Assembly (NCBI RefSeq): GCF_030528505.1
Contig: NZ_JAUMYS010000023.1
Coordinates: forward strand, 1 to 40,502
Direction of reading: 5' to 3'
Length of the DNA: 40,502 bases
Origin: Tannerella sp.
GTDB taxonomy: Bacteria; Bacteroidota; Bacteroidia; Bacteroidales; Tannerellaceae
The notes beneath the pieces were generated by a model. It was not told where the DNA came from. It worked only from the letters and a program-made list of their open reading frames with translations, and did no database searches. The first letter of the stretch is position 1. Every line of letters begins with the position of its first letter. A program made the translations under genes and the position numbers. Shown here in pieces: positions 1 to 8,601 of the stretch.

Positions 1-49
1 GTGGCGTAAATCATGAAAGAAAAAAGAAACAATAACAACAAAAACAATT

Positions 50-73
50 GTCAACTTTTTTCAGGACATGACA
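50..73. repeat. 24-bp dispersed repeat, IS-end-like (copy 1)
   Basis: This 24-bp segment just downstream of lpxB is identical to 18744-18767 inside the symporter gene. Read on the minus strand it begins TGTCATGTCCTGAAAAAAG and ends TTGAC. The TG start and the A-rich run before GTTGAC resemble terminal inverted repeats of IS3-family (IS150-type) elements. No transposase lies between the copies, so this would be a solitary end or a remnant. The exact match is seen; the IS assignment is inference. The rest of 1-145 is A-rich or C-rich sequence with no gene. Confidence 0.55.
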
Positions 74-145
74 ACTCAACACCTACCCCCCTCAACCCCC
101 GCAAGGGCTCCACTTTTCACTCTTCGTTTTTCACTTTTCACTTAC

Positions 146-1285
146 TTACGTTCGTAATTGTTCGTTGACGATCAGGCGGGCGGTGTGCTGTGAGGCTCCG
201 GGTTGTCCGAGGGCGGCGATCACGCGATCGTAACCCTCCAGCATACGTTTACGGTAGGGCGGGTCTTCGACGATGCGTTTCAGCTCGGCATGGATACGTT
301 CGGCCGAGAACTTCGCCCCGAACAGTTCGGACACGACCTCGCGCCCGGCAATCAGGTTGACGAGCGAGATGTAGGGCACGTGGAAAAAATGGTCGAACAC
401 GAAATTGACGAGCCGTCCGCCCGAAACATGATAACAGACCACTTGCGGCACACGGAACAGGGCGGCTTCGAGTGTCGCCGTCCCCGACGTGACCAGCGCG
501 GCACCGGCGTGCGAGAGCAGGTGGTACGTCTGTCCGTAGATGATCTTCGGCGTGGCTCTCTCGCCGAGGCAAGAGCGGTAATCGTCGGCCGTCAGTCCGG
601 GAGCGCCTGCTACAACGATTTGGAAATCGGGAAATCGGGCGGCTACGTCGAGCATCACCGGAAGATTTTGACGGATTTCGTGGCGGCGACTGCCGGCGAG
701 CAATGCCAGCACGGGCTGATCCGTCAGGCCGTGATCGCGCCGGAACGTATCGGGTCGTTCGCGCTGTGCCTCCCGGAACGCGGCAACGGCATCGACCGAA
801 GGATTACCCACATAATCGACCGGATAGTCGAGCGACCTGAAAAAGTCGACCTCGAAAGGCAGGATGCAGAACATACGGTCTACGTAGCGACGGAACGATC
901 GGATGCGGTACTTCTTCCACGCCCAAATCTTCGGCGAGATATAATAATAGACAGGGATTTGCAACGTCGTTTTGACAAACCGGGCGATTTTCAGGTTGAA
1001 CCCCGGATAGTCGACGAGCACGACCACATCGGGGCGATACGCGCGGATGTCGTCGCGGCAAAGGCGCATGTTCCGCAGGATCGTGCGGGCATGCAGCAGG
1101 ACGGGAATCACGCCCATGTAGGCCATCTCGCGGTAATGCTTGACGAGCGTTCCGCCGACGGCCCGCATGAGGTCACCTCCGAAAAAACGGAACTCCGCAT
1201 GCGGATCTTCCCTTTTGATCGCGACCATCAGATTCGAGGCATGCAGATCGCCCGAGGCTTCACCGGCAATAAGGTAGTATTTCAT
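146..1285 (-). CDS. lpxB: Lipid-A-disaccharide synthase
   Basis: LpxB condenses UDP-2,3-diacylglucosamine with lipid X to give the tetra-acylated lipid A disaccharide at the inner face of the cytoplasmic membrane. The 379-residue length is normal for the GT19 family. The N-terminus carries the family start MKYYLIAGEASGDLHASNLM; SPKIWAWKKYR follows in the middle, and the donor-binding stretch SGTATLEAALFRVPQVVCYH lies near residues 265-290. The gene starts 6 bp after surE stops on the same strand, so the two are almost certainly co-transcribed from the promoter upstream of surE. Nothing looks truncated. A long open frame on the opposite strand is a codon-bias shadow. Confidence 0.97.
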   Translation of the reverse strand: MKYYLIAGEASGDLHASNLMVAIKREDPHAEFRFFGGDLMRAVGGTLVKHYREMAYMGVIPVLLHARTILRNMRLCRDDIRAYRPDVVVLVDYPGFNLKIARFVKTTLQIPVYYYISPKIWAWKKYRIRSFRRYVDRMFCILPFEVDFFRSLDYPVDYVGNPSVDAVAAFREAQRERPDTFRRDHGLTDQPVLALLAGSRRHEIRQNLPVMLDVAARFPDFQIVVAGAPGLTADDYRSCLGERATPKIIYGQTYHLLSHAGAALVTSGTATLEAALFRVPQVVCYHVSGGRLVNFVFDHFFHVPYISLVNLIAGREVVSELFGAKFSAERIHAELKRIVEDPPYRKRMLEGYDRVIAALGQPGASQHTARLIVNEQLRT

Positions 1286-1291
1286 TGGAGA

Positions 1292-2062
1292 TTAATCATC
1301 GATTGGCCAGCTTTTCAGCGTTTCCATGAACGCATAGTCGGTCACATCGAGTTTGCAGGGCACGAGCGAAGCGTATCCTTCGTCAAGCATCCTCGTATCG
1401 TTGTCCGGAAAAATCGGTTCGTAGTTCAGGAACTCTCCGGTGAGCCAGAACAGGGGTTCTCCGTTCTCGTCGCGTGTTTGCCGGTACTCCTTGATCCACC
1501 GTCCGTCGGCCTGTCGGCAAACGGCCATGCCTTTGACTTTTGCGACGTTCGGGACATTCAGGTTCAAGTATGTGCCGTGCGGTAATCCCCGGCGCAGCAC
1601 CTCTTTCGCAAGCTGCCGTGCCAGACGTACCGACTCGGAAAAATCGGCGCCCGGCTTGCATTGATACAGCGAGACACCGACGGAGGGAATATCGAACGCG
1701 CACCCTTCGACAACGGCGCCCATCGTTCCCGAGTAATGTACGCTGATGGCCTGATTACCGCCGTGGTTAATGCCTGACACCACGAGGTCGGGCTTGCGAT
1801 CGGCTACTTCGTTCAGATACAGTTTGACGCAATCGGTCGGTGTGCCCGTGCAACGGTAAACCGTCAGCCCTTCGGTACGTTCGATGCAAGTATAGGATAT
1901 GGGGACGCTCGTCGTGATGGCTGTCGACATGCCCGATCGTGGCCCGTCCGGCGCCATGACGACCACATCGCCCAGTGTGCGCAGACCGTCGGTCAGGGCG
2001 CGAATGCCTCGCGCTTCGATGCCATCGTCGTTCGTAACTAAAATCAACGTTTGTTTCTTCAT
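1292..2062 (-). CDS. surE: 5'/3'-nucleotidase SurE
   Basis: SurE is a metal-dependent phosphatase acting on nucleoside 5'- and 3'-monophosphates. The N-terminus [18 protein letters not shown] contains the metal-binding Asp pair (residues 12-13). [15 protein letters not shown] supplies the conserved serine, and [21 protein letters not shown] carries the metal-binding Asn and the substrate loop. I chose the ATG at 2062 (256 aa): an in-frame ATG at 2086 overlaps the -7 promoter element at 2084-2091, and the family normally starts a few residues before the NDDG motif. lpxB follows after 6 bp. The gene diverges from cardiolipin synthase. Confidence 0.95.
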   Translation of the reverse strand: MKKQTLILVTNDDGIEARGIRALTDGLRTLGDVVVMAPDGPRSGMSTAITTSVPISYTCIERTEGLTVYRCTGTPTDCVKLYLNEVADRKPDLVVSGINHGGNQAISVHYSGTMGAVVEGCAFDIPSVGVSLYQCKPGADFSESVRLARQLAKEVLRRGLPHGTYLNLNVPNVAKVKGMAVCRQADGRWIKEYRQTRDENGEPLFWLTGEFLNYEPIFPDNDTRMLDEGYASLVPCKLDVTDYAFMETLKSWPIDD

Positions 2063-2083
2063 GCTTTTCTTTTTTGTCGACCG

Positions 2084-2091
2084 CAAAAATA
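2084..2091 (-). promoter_or_regulatory. -7 promoter element of surE-lpxB
   Basis: TATTTTTG on the minus strand matches the Bacteroidetes -7 consensus TAnnTTTG. It lies about 20 bp upstream of the chosen surE start. Confidence 0.6.
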
Positions 2092-2139
2092 CGGAATTGT
2101 TAAATCATCCCCAAATTTGCATTTCACGCCGCATAGGCC

Positions 2140-2147
2140 TATCTTTA
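2140..2147 (+). promoter_or_regulatory. Probable -7 element of the cardiolipin synthase gene
   Basis: TATCTTTA differs from TAnnTTTG only at the last base. It is 20 bp upstream of the ATG at 2168 and overlaps the alternative ATG at 2147, which argues for the later start. Confidence 0.4.
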
Positions 2148-2167
2148 TGCCCTCAACCGGAAGGTCT

Positions 2168-3601
2168 ATGCTCGATATACCGTTACATACCGTCGTCGGC
2201 CTGACGCTGCTTGCGCTGTACGCCATCTCCATTTTGGGTCTGGTGCTTGTCGTGCTGTTGGAAAACCGGAACCCGCTGAAAACGATTTCATGGGTCATCG
2301 TCCTGCTGACGTTGCCGGGCATCGGGCTGATCTTTTACTTTTTCTTCGGACAGGATAACCGCCGCCAACGCATCATCTCGCGGCGCACTTACAAACGCAT
2401 CATGAAACCTCTCCACTCCGATGTGCCGGAGCAGGATAAGTGTGTCGTTTCGCCGGCTTATCAGCCTTTGGTGAATTTGCTGAATCGTGACGATCACAAC
2501 CCGCTGCTCTACGGGAGTTCCATTACGACCTATACGAACGGAACGGATAAATTCGAGGCGTTTATGACGGCGTTACGGGAGGCTCGCCATCATATCCATA
2601 TACAATATTATATCTTTGCCGACGACGAAATCGGGCGGCAGGTGAAGCGTCTGCTGATCACCAAGGCGCGTGAAGGCGTGCAGGTGCGTGTGCTGTATGA
2701 CGACGTGGGAAGCTGGAATGTAAAGGAGAAGTTCTTTCGGGAGATGAAAGCGGCGGGTATCGAGGTGTATGCGTTCCTGCGGGTCGCTTTTCCTGTGCTT
2801 ACGAGCAAGGTTAACTATCGCAACCACCGCAAGATTGTCGTGATCGACGGGAAGATCGGTTTTATCGGCGGGATGAATATTGCCGATCGGTACATCAAAG
2901 GGGTGTCGTGGGGGGGATGGCGCGACACGCACTTCCGGATCGAGGGGAAAGGCGTTCACGGCCTGCAATCGGTGTTTCTGATCGACTGGTATGTCGTCAG
3001 CAAGCAGTTGATCAAAGGCAAAGACTACTACCCCGACGAAGCCATCTTCGGCGATAACATCCTGCAAGTCATTGCCAGCGGACCTACCGGGCCATGGCGT
3101 ACCTTGCTTCAGGCGGTTATCTTCTGCATCACGAATGCCAAAAAGTATGTCTACATCCAGACGCCTTACTTCCTGCCTACGGACAGTATGAATCAGGCGC
3201 TTCAGACGGCGGCGCTGGGAGGCATCGACGTGCGGCTGATGCTACCCGAGCATTCCGATACGCGGAGCGCTCATCTGGCTGCTCATTCGTTTCTGGACGA
3301 TATGCTGCGCGCAGGTGTGAAGGTTTACTTTTATAAGGCCGGTTTCCTGCATTCCAAGGTGCTTCTGGTCGATGATGAACTGGCGTGTATCGGCTCGGCG
3401 AACTTCGACTTCCGTAGCTTCGAACACAATTTCGAGGTCAATGCCTTCGTCTACCATCAGCCGTTCGCGCGGGAGATGAAACAATTGTTTATGGATGATC
3501 TGAAAAACTGCGAGACTGTTTATCCCGCTCAATGGCTGAATCGCCCGCTGACCAAACGACTGATCGAATCGTTTATGCGTCTGTTCTCGCCTCTTCTCTG
3601 A
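2168..3601 (+). CDS. cls: Cardiolipin synthase (phospholipase D family)
   Basis: This membrane enzyme condenses two phosphatidylglycerol molecules into cardiolipin and glycerol. Two hydrophobic segments (about residues 8-31 and 39-60) precede two phospholipase D domains. The first HKD motif is HRKIVVID (H220, K222, D227) and the second HSKVLLVDD (H395, K397, D402), each followed by the usual GGMN or GSANFD motif. From the ATG at 2168 the protein has 477 residues, close to the typical 480; upstream in-frame ATGs exist, but one overlaps the probable -7 element. The 3' end overlaps the end of convergent rsmD by 29 bp. Confidence 0.95.
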   Translation: MLDIPLHTVVGLTLLALYAISILGLVLVVLLENRNPLKTISWVIVLLTLPGIGLIFYFFFGQDNRRQRIISRRTYKRIMKPLHSDVPEQDKCVVSPAYQPLVNLLNRDDHNPLLYGSSITTYTNGTDKFEAFMTALREARHHIHIQYYIFADDEIGRQVKRLLITKAREGVQVRVLYDDVGSWNVKEKFFREMKAAGIEVYAFLRVAFPVLTSKVNYRNHRKIVVIDGKIGFIGGMNIADRYIKGVSWGGWRDTHFRIEGKGVHGLQSVFLIDWYVVSKQLIKGKDYYPDEAIFGDNILQVIASGPTGPWRTLLQAVIFCITNAKKYVYIQTPYFLPTDSMNQALQTAALGGIDVRLMLPEHSDTRSAHLAAHSFLDDMLRAGVKVYFYKAGFLHSKVLLVDDELACIGSANFDFRSFEHNFEVNAFVYHQPFAREMKQLFMDDLKNCETVYPAQWLNRPLTKRLIESFMRLFSPLL

Positions 3602-4127
3602 AGAAGGAGAAATGTACCGAGCCGTAGACACGCTGCTGGCTGAAGCAGGGATGTGCGGAAAAGTCGAACGTTTTGGGATGCTCCAGCACAAAGATACCGC
3701 CTTCGGAAAGGAGCTTTCCGGTCATCACAAGCTCCGGCAGCTTCGATAACTCCGGCAGGGCATACGGCGGATCGGCGAAGATGAAGTCGAATGTTTGTTT
3801 CGGAACGGAAGACAGATAGCGGAATACATCACCGCGAATCAGTTCGAAAGCGTCGGTCTTGAGTTCGCCGGCAACCTTGGCGACAAATGCCGCATGCGCC
3901 CGGTTCGCTTCGACAGCCGTCACACGCCGGCAGCCTCGCGACAGCAACTCGAACGAGATGCTTCCCGTGCCGGCAAACAGATCGAGGGCGGTCATCTCTT
4001 CCCAGTCGATCAGGTTTTCGAGTACATTAAACAGGTTTTCTTTGGCAAAGTCCGTCGTCGGGCGAGCACTGAACGACGAGGGTACCTGAAACCGGCGGCG
4101 TCCGTAGATTCCTCTTATGATTCGCAT
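3573..4127 (-). CDS. rsmD: 16S rRNA (guanine966-N2)-methyltransferase
   Basis: RsmD methylates G966 of 16S rRNA using SAM. The 184-residue frame starts MRIIRGIYGRRRFQVPSSF, has the SAM-binding motif DLFAGTGSISFELLSRG and the N6/N2-methyltransferase catalytic motif DPPY (FADPPYALPE). The open frame extends further upstream, but that part is the DUF3822-like gene read in another frame, so I start at the conserved MRIIRG. The start overlaps the end of the DUF3822-like gene by 13 bp, indicating translational coupling. The last 29 bp are antisense to the end of cls. Confidence 0.95.
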   Translation of the reverse strand: MRIIRGIYGRRRFQVPSSFSARPTTDFAKENLFNVLENLIDWEEMTALDLFAGTGSISFELLSRGCRRVTAVEANRAHAAFVAKVAGELKTDAFELIRGDVFRYLSSVPKQTFDFIFADPPYALPELSKLPELVMTGKLLSEGGIFVLEHPKTFDFSAHPCFSQQRVYGSVHFSFFREEARTDA

Positions 4128-4927
4128 TCCATCAACGCCATTACATCGGCCGGTATTTGTGCGTTGGAAGGTGCGGCCGGTAGATTCATCGGTTCGATTT
4201 GCATCAGGTAGTTTCGCAGCGTATCGTGCAGGTCGGAGAAGACCGCAGGCGTAGCTGAAAGAAAGAGCGGATCCTCGATCGGATCGAGTCTCAATTGCTT
4301 CCAGATATAAAGCAAATAGTACAAGACATCGGCCCGGTCGTCGATACGAAACGCATTGATGAACAACAAAGTTCCTTTGTCGAAGCACGCTACGTCCATC
4401 CTGTCTTCCTGCAGTACGGCGTATACCTGTTTGGGATAAGCGGTCCGGCTTTGCTTCTGCCAGTGGAGCAGGAGCGGAGCCATCCCATGCACGAATGTCG
4501 CTTGGGGCTGTAAGCGTGGAAGGAATGTGTGTATTTCGGGGTCGATTCCGAAGAGCAGCACGGCTTCGAGCTCCTTCAGGGGTTGAAAGAGCACCTCCTC
4601 GCCGGGCGAAGAAAAGGTAAACGCCATCAACTGCGCTGCCCGGTCTTCCGCAAAAATCGTTTCGGGAACGAGGGTATAGGGCTGTCCGGTGCTTACGACG
4701 GAGACAGCTTCATACGCGTATGAAAAAAAGGAGTGTCCGGCAAGAACGTCCTTGACGCTTTGTGCGTACGATCGGGATCGGTCTAAGCCGAGGGGCGCGT
4801 AGAAAAAGCTGTCCGGCTGCGATGGGATATATCCAACAAAAGAAAGTCCACCCGGCGACAGCCGGATAGACACTCTATATTTCTCCGAATTTTTAGCAGT
4901 TAACGTGTCAGGAACACGAAGGGTCAT
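4115..4927 (-). CDS. DUF3822-like protein
   Basis: This 270-residue soluble protein has no signal peptide or membrane segment. I recognise it as the DUF3822-type protein that commonly sits next to rsmD in Bacteroidetes; its function is unknown. The sequence suggests an actin/ASKHA-like or pilus-assembly-ATPase-like fold (beta-rich N-terminus with KYRVSIRLSPGGLSFVGY, central DRMDVACFDKGTLLFINAF), but this is inference. It starts 6 bp after the end of the upstream membrane protein gene and overlaps rsmD by 13 bp, so the three form one operon. Confidence 0.75.
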   Translation of the reverse strand: MTLRVPDTLTAKNSEKYRVSIRLSPGGLSFVGYIPSQPDSFFYAPLGLDRSRSYAQSVKDVLAGHSFFSYAYEAVSVVSTGQPYTLVPETIFAEDRAAQLMAFTFSSPGEEVLFQPLKELEAVLLFGIDPEIHTFLPRLQPQATFVHGMAPLLLHWQKQSRTAYPKQVYAVLQEDRMDVACFDKGTLLFINAFRIDDRADVLYYLLYIWKQLRLDPIEDPLFLSATPAVFSDLHDTLRNYLMQIEPMNLPAAPSNAQIPADVMALMECES

Positions 4928-4933
4928 AACGGA

Positions 4934-5620
4934 CTACTCCCAGTTTCCGGCGTTGTTGTTGATCTCCGTAACCGATCCGACCTTCAGTCCTTCATACCGT
5001 TTCATCTTGCGCATCTTGTCTTTCAGATTGGCAAGCTGCTGGCTGTTCAAATCGCTCAGATAGCTATCGTAGGGTACACGACATTCGAATACCTTCACCG
5101 TGTATCCCGACGACGAAGAGAGCGTTGCCGTATCCATTTCGAACCGGGCATTTGTTGCTGCAACCGGTACAAAGGCGATCGAGTCGACGTTATAATTGGC
5201 CCCGAACAAAGTATCTTTGGCCAGTACCCACATCGTATCACGTCTGAAGTTTTCCAGTCCGTTTTTAATCACCTCGTCGTTCTTTCCGGTCTTGCGGGCT
5301 CTCTCGATGATCGCCACGGCTTTCTTTTCCGTCAAGCCCGACTCCAACTGTTCGTCAGACAAAACGCCTTCTTTCACGACAAACGGTAATTTTTCTTCTT
5401 TCAAGAATTTTCCCAACTCATCAAAATTTGCAGCATGTACTCCATGTCTGTTTTTGTACTCGATCTGCGCCTTGCGGATATCGATCAGCCGATGCTGGAT
5501 AGCCGTTTCGCGGGTTTTCTGTTCGAGCTCGAACTCTATCGGACCCATAACGCTTCGGTAGCACATGTAAACCAGCAGCAAAGCCGCCGCAACTAATAAT
5601 ACTTTCAGTGTAATTTTCAT
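4934..5620 (-). CDS. Pilin-like single-pass membrane protein, unknown function
   Basis: The protein has 228 residues: a hydrophobic segment (about residues 4-22), then a helical stretch with IDIRKAQIEYKNRHGVHAANF, then a soluble domain of mixed composition. The helix leading to a YKNRHG-like turn resembles the lollipop layout of type II secretion pseudopilins, but no prepilin peptidase site precedes the hydrophobic part, so this may be only a fold similarity. It is the first gene of the operon with the DUF3822-like gene and rsmD, with a -7 element at 5655-5662. Function unknown; most of the chain faces the periplasm if the N-terminus is cytoplasmic. Confidence 0.7.
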   Translation of the reverse strand: MKITLKVLLVAAALLLVYMCYRSVMGPIEFELEQKTRETAIQHRLIDIRKAQIEYKNRHGVHAANFDELGKFLKEEKLPFVVKEGVLSDEQLESGLTEKKAVAIIERARKTGKNDEVIKNGLENFRRDTMWVLAKDTLFGANYNVDSIAFVPVAATNARFEMDTATLSSSSGYTVKVFECRVPYDSYLSDLNSQQLANLKDKMRKMKRYEGLKVGSVTEINNNAGNWE

Positions 5621-5654
5621 GTCGTATATTCGTTTTTTTATGATTTCGTTGCTG

Positions 5655-5662
5655 CAAATATA
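5655..5662 (-). promoter_or_regulatory. -7 promoter element of the rsmD operon
   Basis: TATATTTG on the minus strand is a perfect TAnnTTTG match about 35 bp upstream of the pilin-like gene. Confidence 0.6.
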
Positions 5663-5682
5663 AAGAAGATTATTTAAAGCTG

Positions 5683-5690
5683 TAACTTTA
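5683..5690 (+). promoter_or_regulatory. Probable -7 element of the helicase gene
   Basis: TAACTTTA is one base off TAnnTTTG and lies 22 bp before the helicase ATG. It stands back to back with the minus-strand promoter at 5655-5662. Confidence 0.4.
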
Positions 5691-5712
5691 TCGCGAAAAT
5701 AATTTCACATAA

Positions 5713-7137
5713 ATGATTCATCGGTTTATTTTTCAACAGATTCTTAACGCTTTTCCTTACGAACCGACAGCCGAACAGCGTGAGGCGATCGATACGCTCG
5801 CGCATTTTCTGTCATCTCCGGCGCCGAACGACGTGCTTTTGTTGAAAGGTTATGCCGGAACAGGGAAGACGTCGCTGCTCGGAGCCACAGTCAAAGCGCT
5901 GACGGCGTTGGAGCAGTCGGTCGTTTTGCTGGCGCCTACCGGACGGGCGGCCAAAGTGTTTTCGGAATACGCGGGACGCAATGCGTTGACGATTCATCGG
6001 AAAATCTACCGTCAGAAAACGTTTTCGAACGAGTTCACCGGGTTCTCGTTGGCACCCAACCTGCATAGAAACACGCTGTTTATTATCGACGAAGCGTCCA
6101 TGATTTCGAACGATGATGCCGGCATGGCTTCGTTCAGCAGCGGGCGGCTGCTCGACGACTTGATGCGCTACGTCTACGGCGGAGAAGGCTGCAAACTGAT
6201 CCTGCTCGGCGATGGCGCGCAGCTCCCGCCTGTATCGCAAAGCGAAAGTCCGGCTATGAATCCGGACTACCTCAAAGGCTATTCGTTGCACGTGAGGGAA
6301 TGCTCGCTCACACAGGTCGTGAGGCAGGATAAAGATTCCGGTGTTCTTTTCAACGCGACGCTGATCCGCGACAGCCTGCACCGCCGACAGATCGACCGGT
6401 ATCCTATCCTCCGTCTTGCAGGCTTCGAAGATATTCGCAAGGTGAGCGGCGAGGAGCTGATCGAAGAAATCGCATCGGCCTACAGTCGCGACGGAGCGGA
6501 CGAGACGATCGTGATCTGTCGATCCAACAAACGGGCAACACTTTATAATAATGGTATAAGGAACCGGATTCTGTACAGAGAGGAGGAGATTTCGACGGGC
6601 GACCGGCTGATGGTGGTACGAAACAATTATTTCTGGACGTCTTCGTACAAAGAGATGGATTTCATTGCGAACGGCGAGATGGTCGAAGTGCTGCGCATCC
6701 GCCGTACGATCGAGATGTACGGCTTTCGCTTTTGCGATGTGTCGTTACGGTTTCAGGACTACGATCTGGAGATCGACCTGCGTATCTTGCTCGACACGCT
6801 GCAAAGCGATACGTCGGCGTTGCCGAAAGAACAAAGTGATCGACTCTTTTTCAGCGTCCTCGAAGATTATGCCGATGAGCCAACAAAAGCCGCGAAGATG
6901 AAGAAGCTGAAAGTCGATCCTTACTATAATGCCGTGCAGGTGAAATATGCGTATGCCGTCACCTGTCATAAGGCGCAGGGAGGACAGTGGCGGAATGTTT
7001 TTCTGGATATCGGCTATATGACGCAAGAGATGCTGGGCGAAGATTTCTACCGCTGGCTTTATACCGCCTTCACCCGCGCTACCCATCGCCTCTATCTGGT
7101 CAATCTGCCTAAAGAATTTGAGGAAGGAGGGGGATAG
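5713..7137 (+). CDS. RecD/Dda-like superfamily 1 DNA helicase
   Basis: The 474-residue protein is a compact SF1B-type ATP-dependent DNA helicase, likely acting in repair or recombination. Motifs in order: Walker A GYAGTGKTS (residues 46-54), motif Ia LLAPTGRAAKV, Walker B LFIIDEASM (about 127-135), motif III LLGDGAQLPPV, a C-terminal motif V VTCHKAQGGQW and motif VI YTAFTRATHRLYLV. It lacks the N-terminal domain of true RecD and has no RecB or RecC gene nearby, so it resembles Dda or stand-alone RecD2-type enzymes. It diverges from the rsmD operon. A gap of 0.8 kb follows. Confidence 0.9.
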   Translation: MIHRFIFQQILNAFPYEPTAEQREAIDTLAHFLSSPAPNDVLLLKGYAGTGKTSLLGATVKALTALEQSVVLLAPTGRAAKVFSEYAGRNALTIHRKIYRQKTFSNEFTGFSLAPNLHRNTLFIIDEASMISNDDAGMASFSSGRLLDDLMRYVYGGEGCKLILLGDGAQLPPVSQSESPAMNPDYLKGYSLHVRECSLTQVVRQDKDSGVLFNATLIRDSLHRRQIDRYPILRLAGFEDIRKVSGEELIEEIASAYSRDGADETIVICRSNKRATLYNNGIRNRILYREEEISTGDRLMVVRNNYFWTSSYKEMDFIANGEMVEVLRIRRTIEMYGFRFCDVSLRFQDYDLEIDLRILLDTLQSDTSALPKEQSDRLFFSVLEDYADEPTKAAKMKKLKVDPYYNAVQVKYAYAVTCHKAQGGQWRNVFLDIGYMTQEMLGEDFYRWLYTAFTRATHRLYLVNLPKEFEEGGG

Positions 7138-7260
7138 TGGTTAATTGTCATTCAGCGGTCAGCATTCAGCCCTGCGGGCGTTTAGTTGTTGAGAGGTTTA
7201 GTTGTTGATTTGTTGGCTTGGCCCGTGATGACTGACTGCTGAATACTGACCACTGTAACA

Positions 7261-7380
7261 GCCCCGCAGGGGCGTATTAATTCAGCCCAATGTGGAGCGA
7301 AGCGGAGCGTTGGGAAAAAAGGACGTACCCCGCCAGAGGGCTGAAAGCCTGACATAAATTAATTGTCAATGGTTAATTGT
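7261..7380. repeat. Dispersed intergenic repeat, copy A
   Basis: The order of motifs is GGGGCGTA, AATTCAGCCCAATG, GCGTTGGG, AGGGCTGAAAGCCTGA, then AATGGTTAATTGT. The same order occurs at 35765-35877 with small insertions and deletions. Both copies lie 3' of a plus-strand gene. Confidence 0.75.
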
Positions 7381-7471
7381 TATGCCCTTTGGGCGTTTAG
7401 TCGTTTAGTTGTTTAGTTGTTGATTGGTTTGGGATGGTTTTGCGCCCCCCCCCTGCAGGTACGCCGTGTAG

Positions 7472-7508
7472 GAGGGTGTGTCAAAATGCAATGTTTGGGC
7501 ACACCCTC
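7472..7508. repeat. 9-bp stem-loop at the left end of the MITE-like element
   Basis: GAGGGTGTG (7472-7480) and CACACCCTC (7500-7508) form a perfect 9-bp stem with a 19-nt loop. The stem shares bases with the terminal repeat of the element at 7475-7631. Confidence 0.55.
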
Positions 7509-7631
7509 TTTAGGTGTGTAAGAATGGTTAAAAAGCAAGGCGCTAAGGATGAGGGTGAGGGAGCATACTAAGGTATGTGACCGAGCTCTCATTCCGCAAG
7601 CAACGAAGCAGTTTGCCCGTTATGACACACC
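7475..7631. mobile_element. MITE-like non-coding element with 9-bp terminal inverted repeats
   Basis: GGTGTGTCA (7475-7483) and TGACACACC (7623-7631) are exact inverted repeats bounding 157 bp without coding capacity. The inside contains AAGGCGCTAAGGATGAGGGTG and a small dyad around CATACTAAGGTATG. I recall similar ...CGCTAAGGATGA...GCAACGAAGCAG... sequences as frequent intergenic repeats in Bacteroidales genomes, but that needs a search. No target duplication was identified. Confidence 0.45.
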
Positions 7632-7913
7632 GCCGCCATAACAACCGATTCACGGGGCGTACAATGATGTATTTGCAATCGTACATTATAATTCGTCATT
7701 CGTAATTTTATTCATTCGCGTTCATTTGCGCCATTTGCGTTCGGGTATCGTCATTCGTAATTATTGTAGCCAACAGCTCAACAATTAAACGCCCCAACAC
7801 CTCAACGCCTAACCATTGACCATTATTACATCAGCGGGAAAAAGGGATGTTTATGCGGGCGAACAAAACGGGGATTAATTTTGTTTTCGTGATGATATAA
7901 TAAGGATAATGTT

Positions 7914-7921
7914 TACTTTTG
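7914..7921 (+). promoter_or_regulatory. -7 promoter element of the 7951 gene
   Basis: TACTTTTG is a perfect TAnnTTTG match 29 bp upstream of the ATG at 7951. Confidence 0.6.
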
Positions 7922-7950
7922 CACTTTCTTCCTAAAATAAGGATGAACTT

Positions 7951-8589
7951 ATGACCGATAAAGAGCAATTAGCACAATTGACAAGCTATCTCCGGAGACT
8001 GACGGAGCTGACGGAACAGATGCGGGAGACAGCGATCTATCCGGTTTCTTTCTTTAACGAGGCTTTTGATTTAACGAACAGGGTACGGGAGCAGTTCCAT
8101 TCTATCGAGGTGGCGCAGATCGAGCTGTTCGACCGGCAAATACGGGAGCATCAGGCTCAGATATCATCGGTCGAACGACCGATAGGACGACCGGCTGCCG
8201 CCACCGCAGAGGCAGTTCATCCTCCGGTACCTGCCGCCGACGAAGTACCGCCTGTCCCCTCTGCCGCGCCTGCTTCGGTAAGCCGTAATACGGCCCTGCC
8301 GGCCGCGTCTCCGTCTTTCCGCGACAAGACGGAGCCGTCGTTGAACGACAAGATGGAAAAGACGAAACTGACCGATTTGCGCAAGGCCTTTACGCTGAAC
8401 GACCGCTTTCGCTTCTGCCGCGAACTGTTCGGCGGCGACGAACAACGGATGAATCGCGTGGTTGGCGAGCTGAACGAAACGTATTCGTACGAAGAGTCAC
8501 TCGCTCATTTGAAAAGCGTGACCGACTGGGATTTCGAAAACGATTCGGTACTCGACTTCCTCAAGCTCGTGGAACGTCGGTTCGTGTAA
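7951..8589 (+). CDS. Conserved protein of unknown function, two domains with a Pro/Ala linker
   Basis: The 212 residues divide into a helical N-terminal part (about 1-70; LTSYLRRLTELTEQMRETA and REQFHSIEVAQIELFDRQI), a low-complexity Pro/Ala/Val linker (about 75-130) and a conserved-looking C-terminal helical domain (about 140-212) with DLRKAFTLNDRFRFCRELFG and a final DFENDSVLDFLKLVERRF. No signal peptide or membrane span is visible. I recall the C-terminal domain as common in Bacteroidetes, but no function is known to me. It has its own promoter; rsmI follows 12 bp after its stop, so the two are probably co-transcribed. Confidence 0.75.
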   Translation: MTDKEQLAQLTSYLRRLTELTEQMRETAIYPVSFFNEAFDLTNRVREQFHSIEVAQIELFDRQIREHQAQISSVERPIGRPAAATAEAVHPPVPAADEVPPVPSAAPASVSRNTALPAASPSFRDKTEPSLNDKMEKTKLTDLRKAFTLNDRFRFCRELFGGDEQRMNRVVGELNETYSYEESLAHLKSVTDWDFENDSVLDFLKLVERRFV

Positions 8590-8601
8590 ACACGTCGCGT
8601 C

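Larger units (their letters stand above)
7138..7950. other. Repeat-filled intergenic gap
   Basis: No credible gene lies in these 813 bp. The gap is a patchwork of short dispersed motifs: runs of CAGCATTCAG/GCTGAATACTGACC type, GTTTAGTTGTT words, AATGGTTAATTGT words, a GCCCAATG...GGGCTGAAAGCCTGA module (7261-7380) shared with 35765-35877, a MITE-like element (7475-7631), and CATTTGCG/GTTCGGGTATC-type words. Only the last 40 bp hold the promoter of the next gene. Confidence 0.7.

Noticed and set aside
203-1585. Long open frame (460 codons) antisense to lpxB and surE
   Set aside because: It covers two well-conserved genes on the other strand, and its translation is Arg/His/Asp-rich without any fold-like pattern. 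It is a codon-bias shadow. The same holds for 18717-19901, 25127-26698 and 27027-28271.
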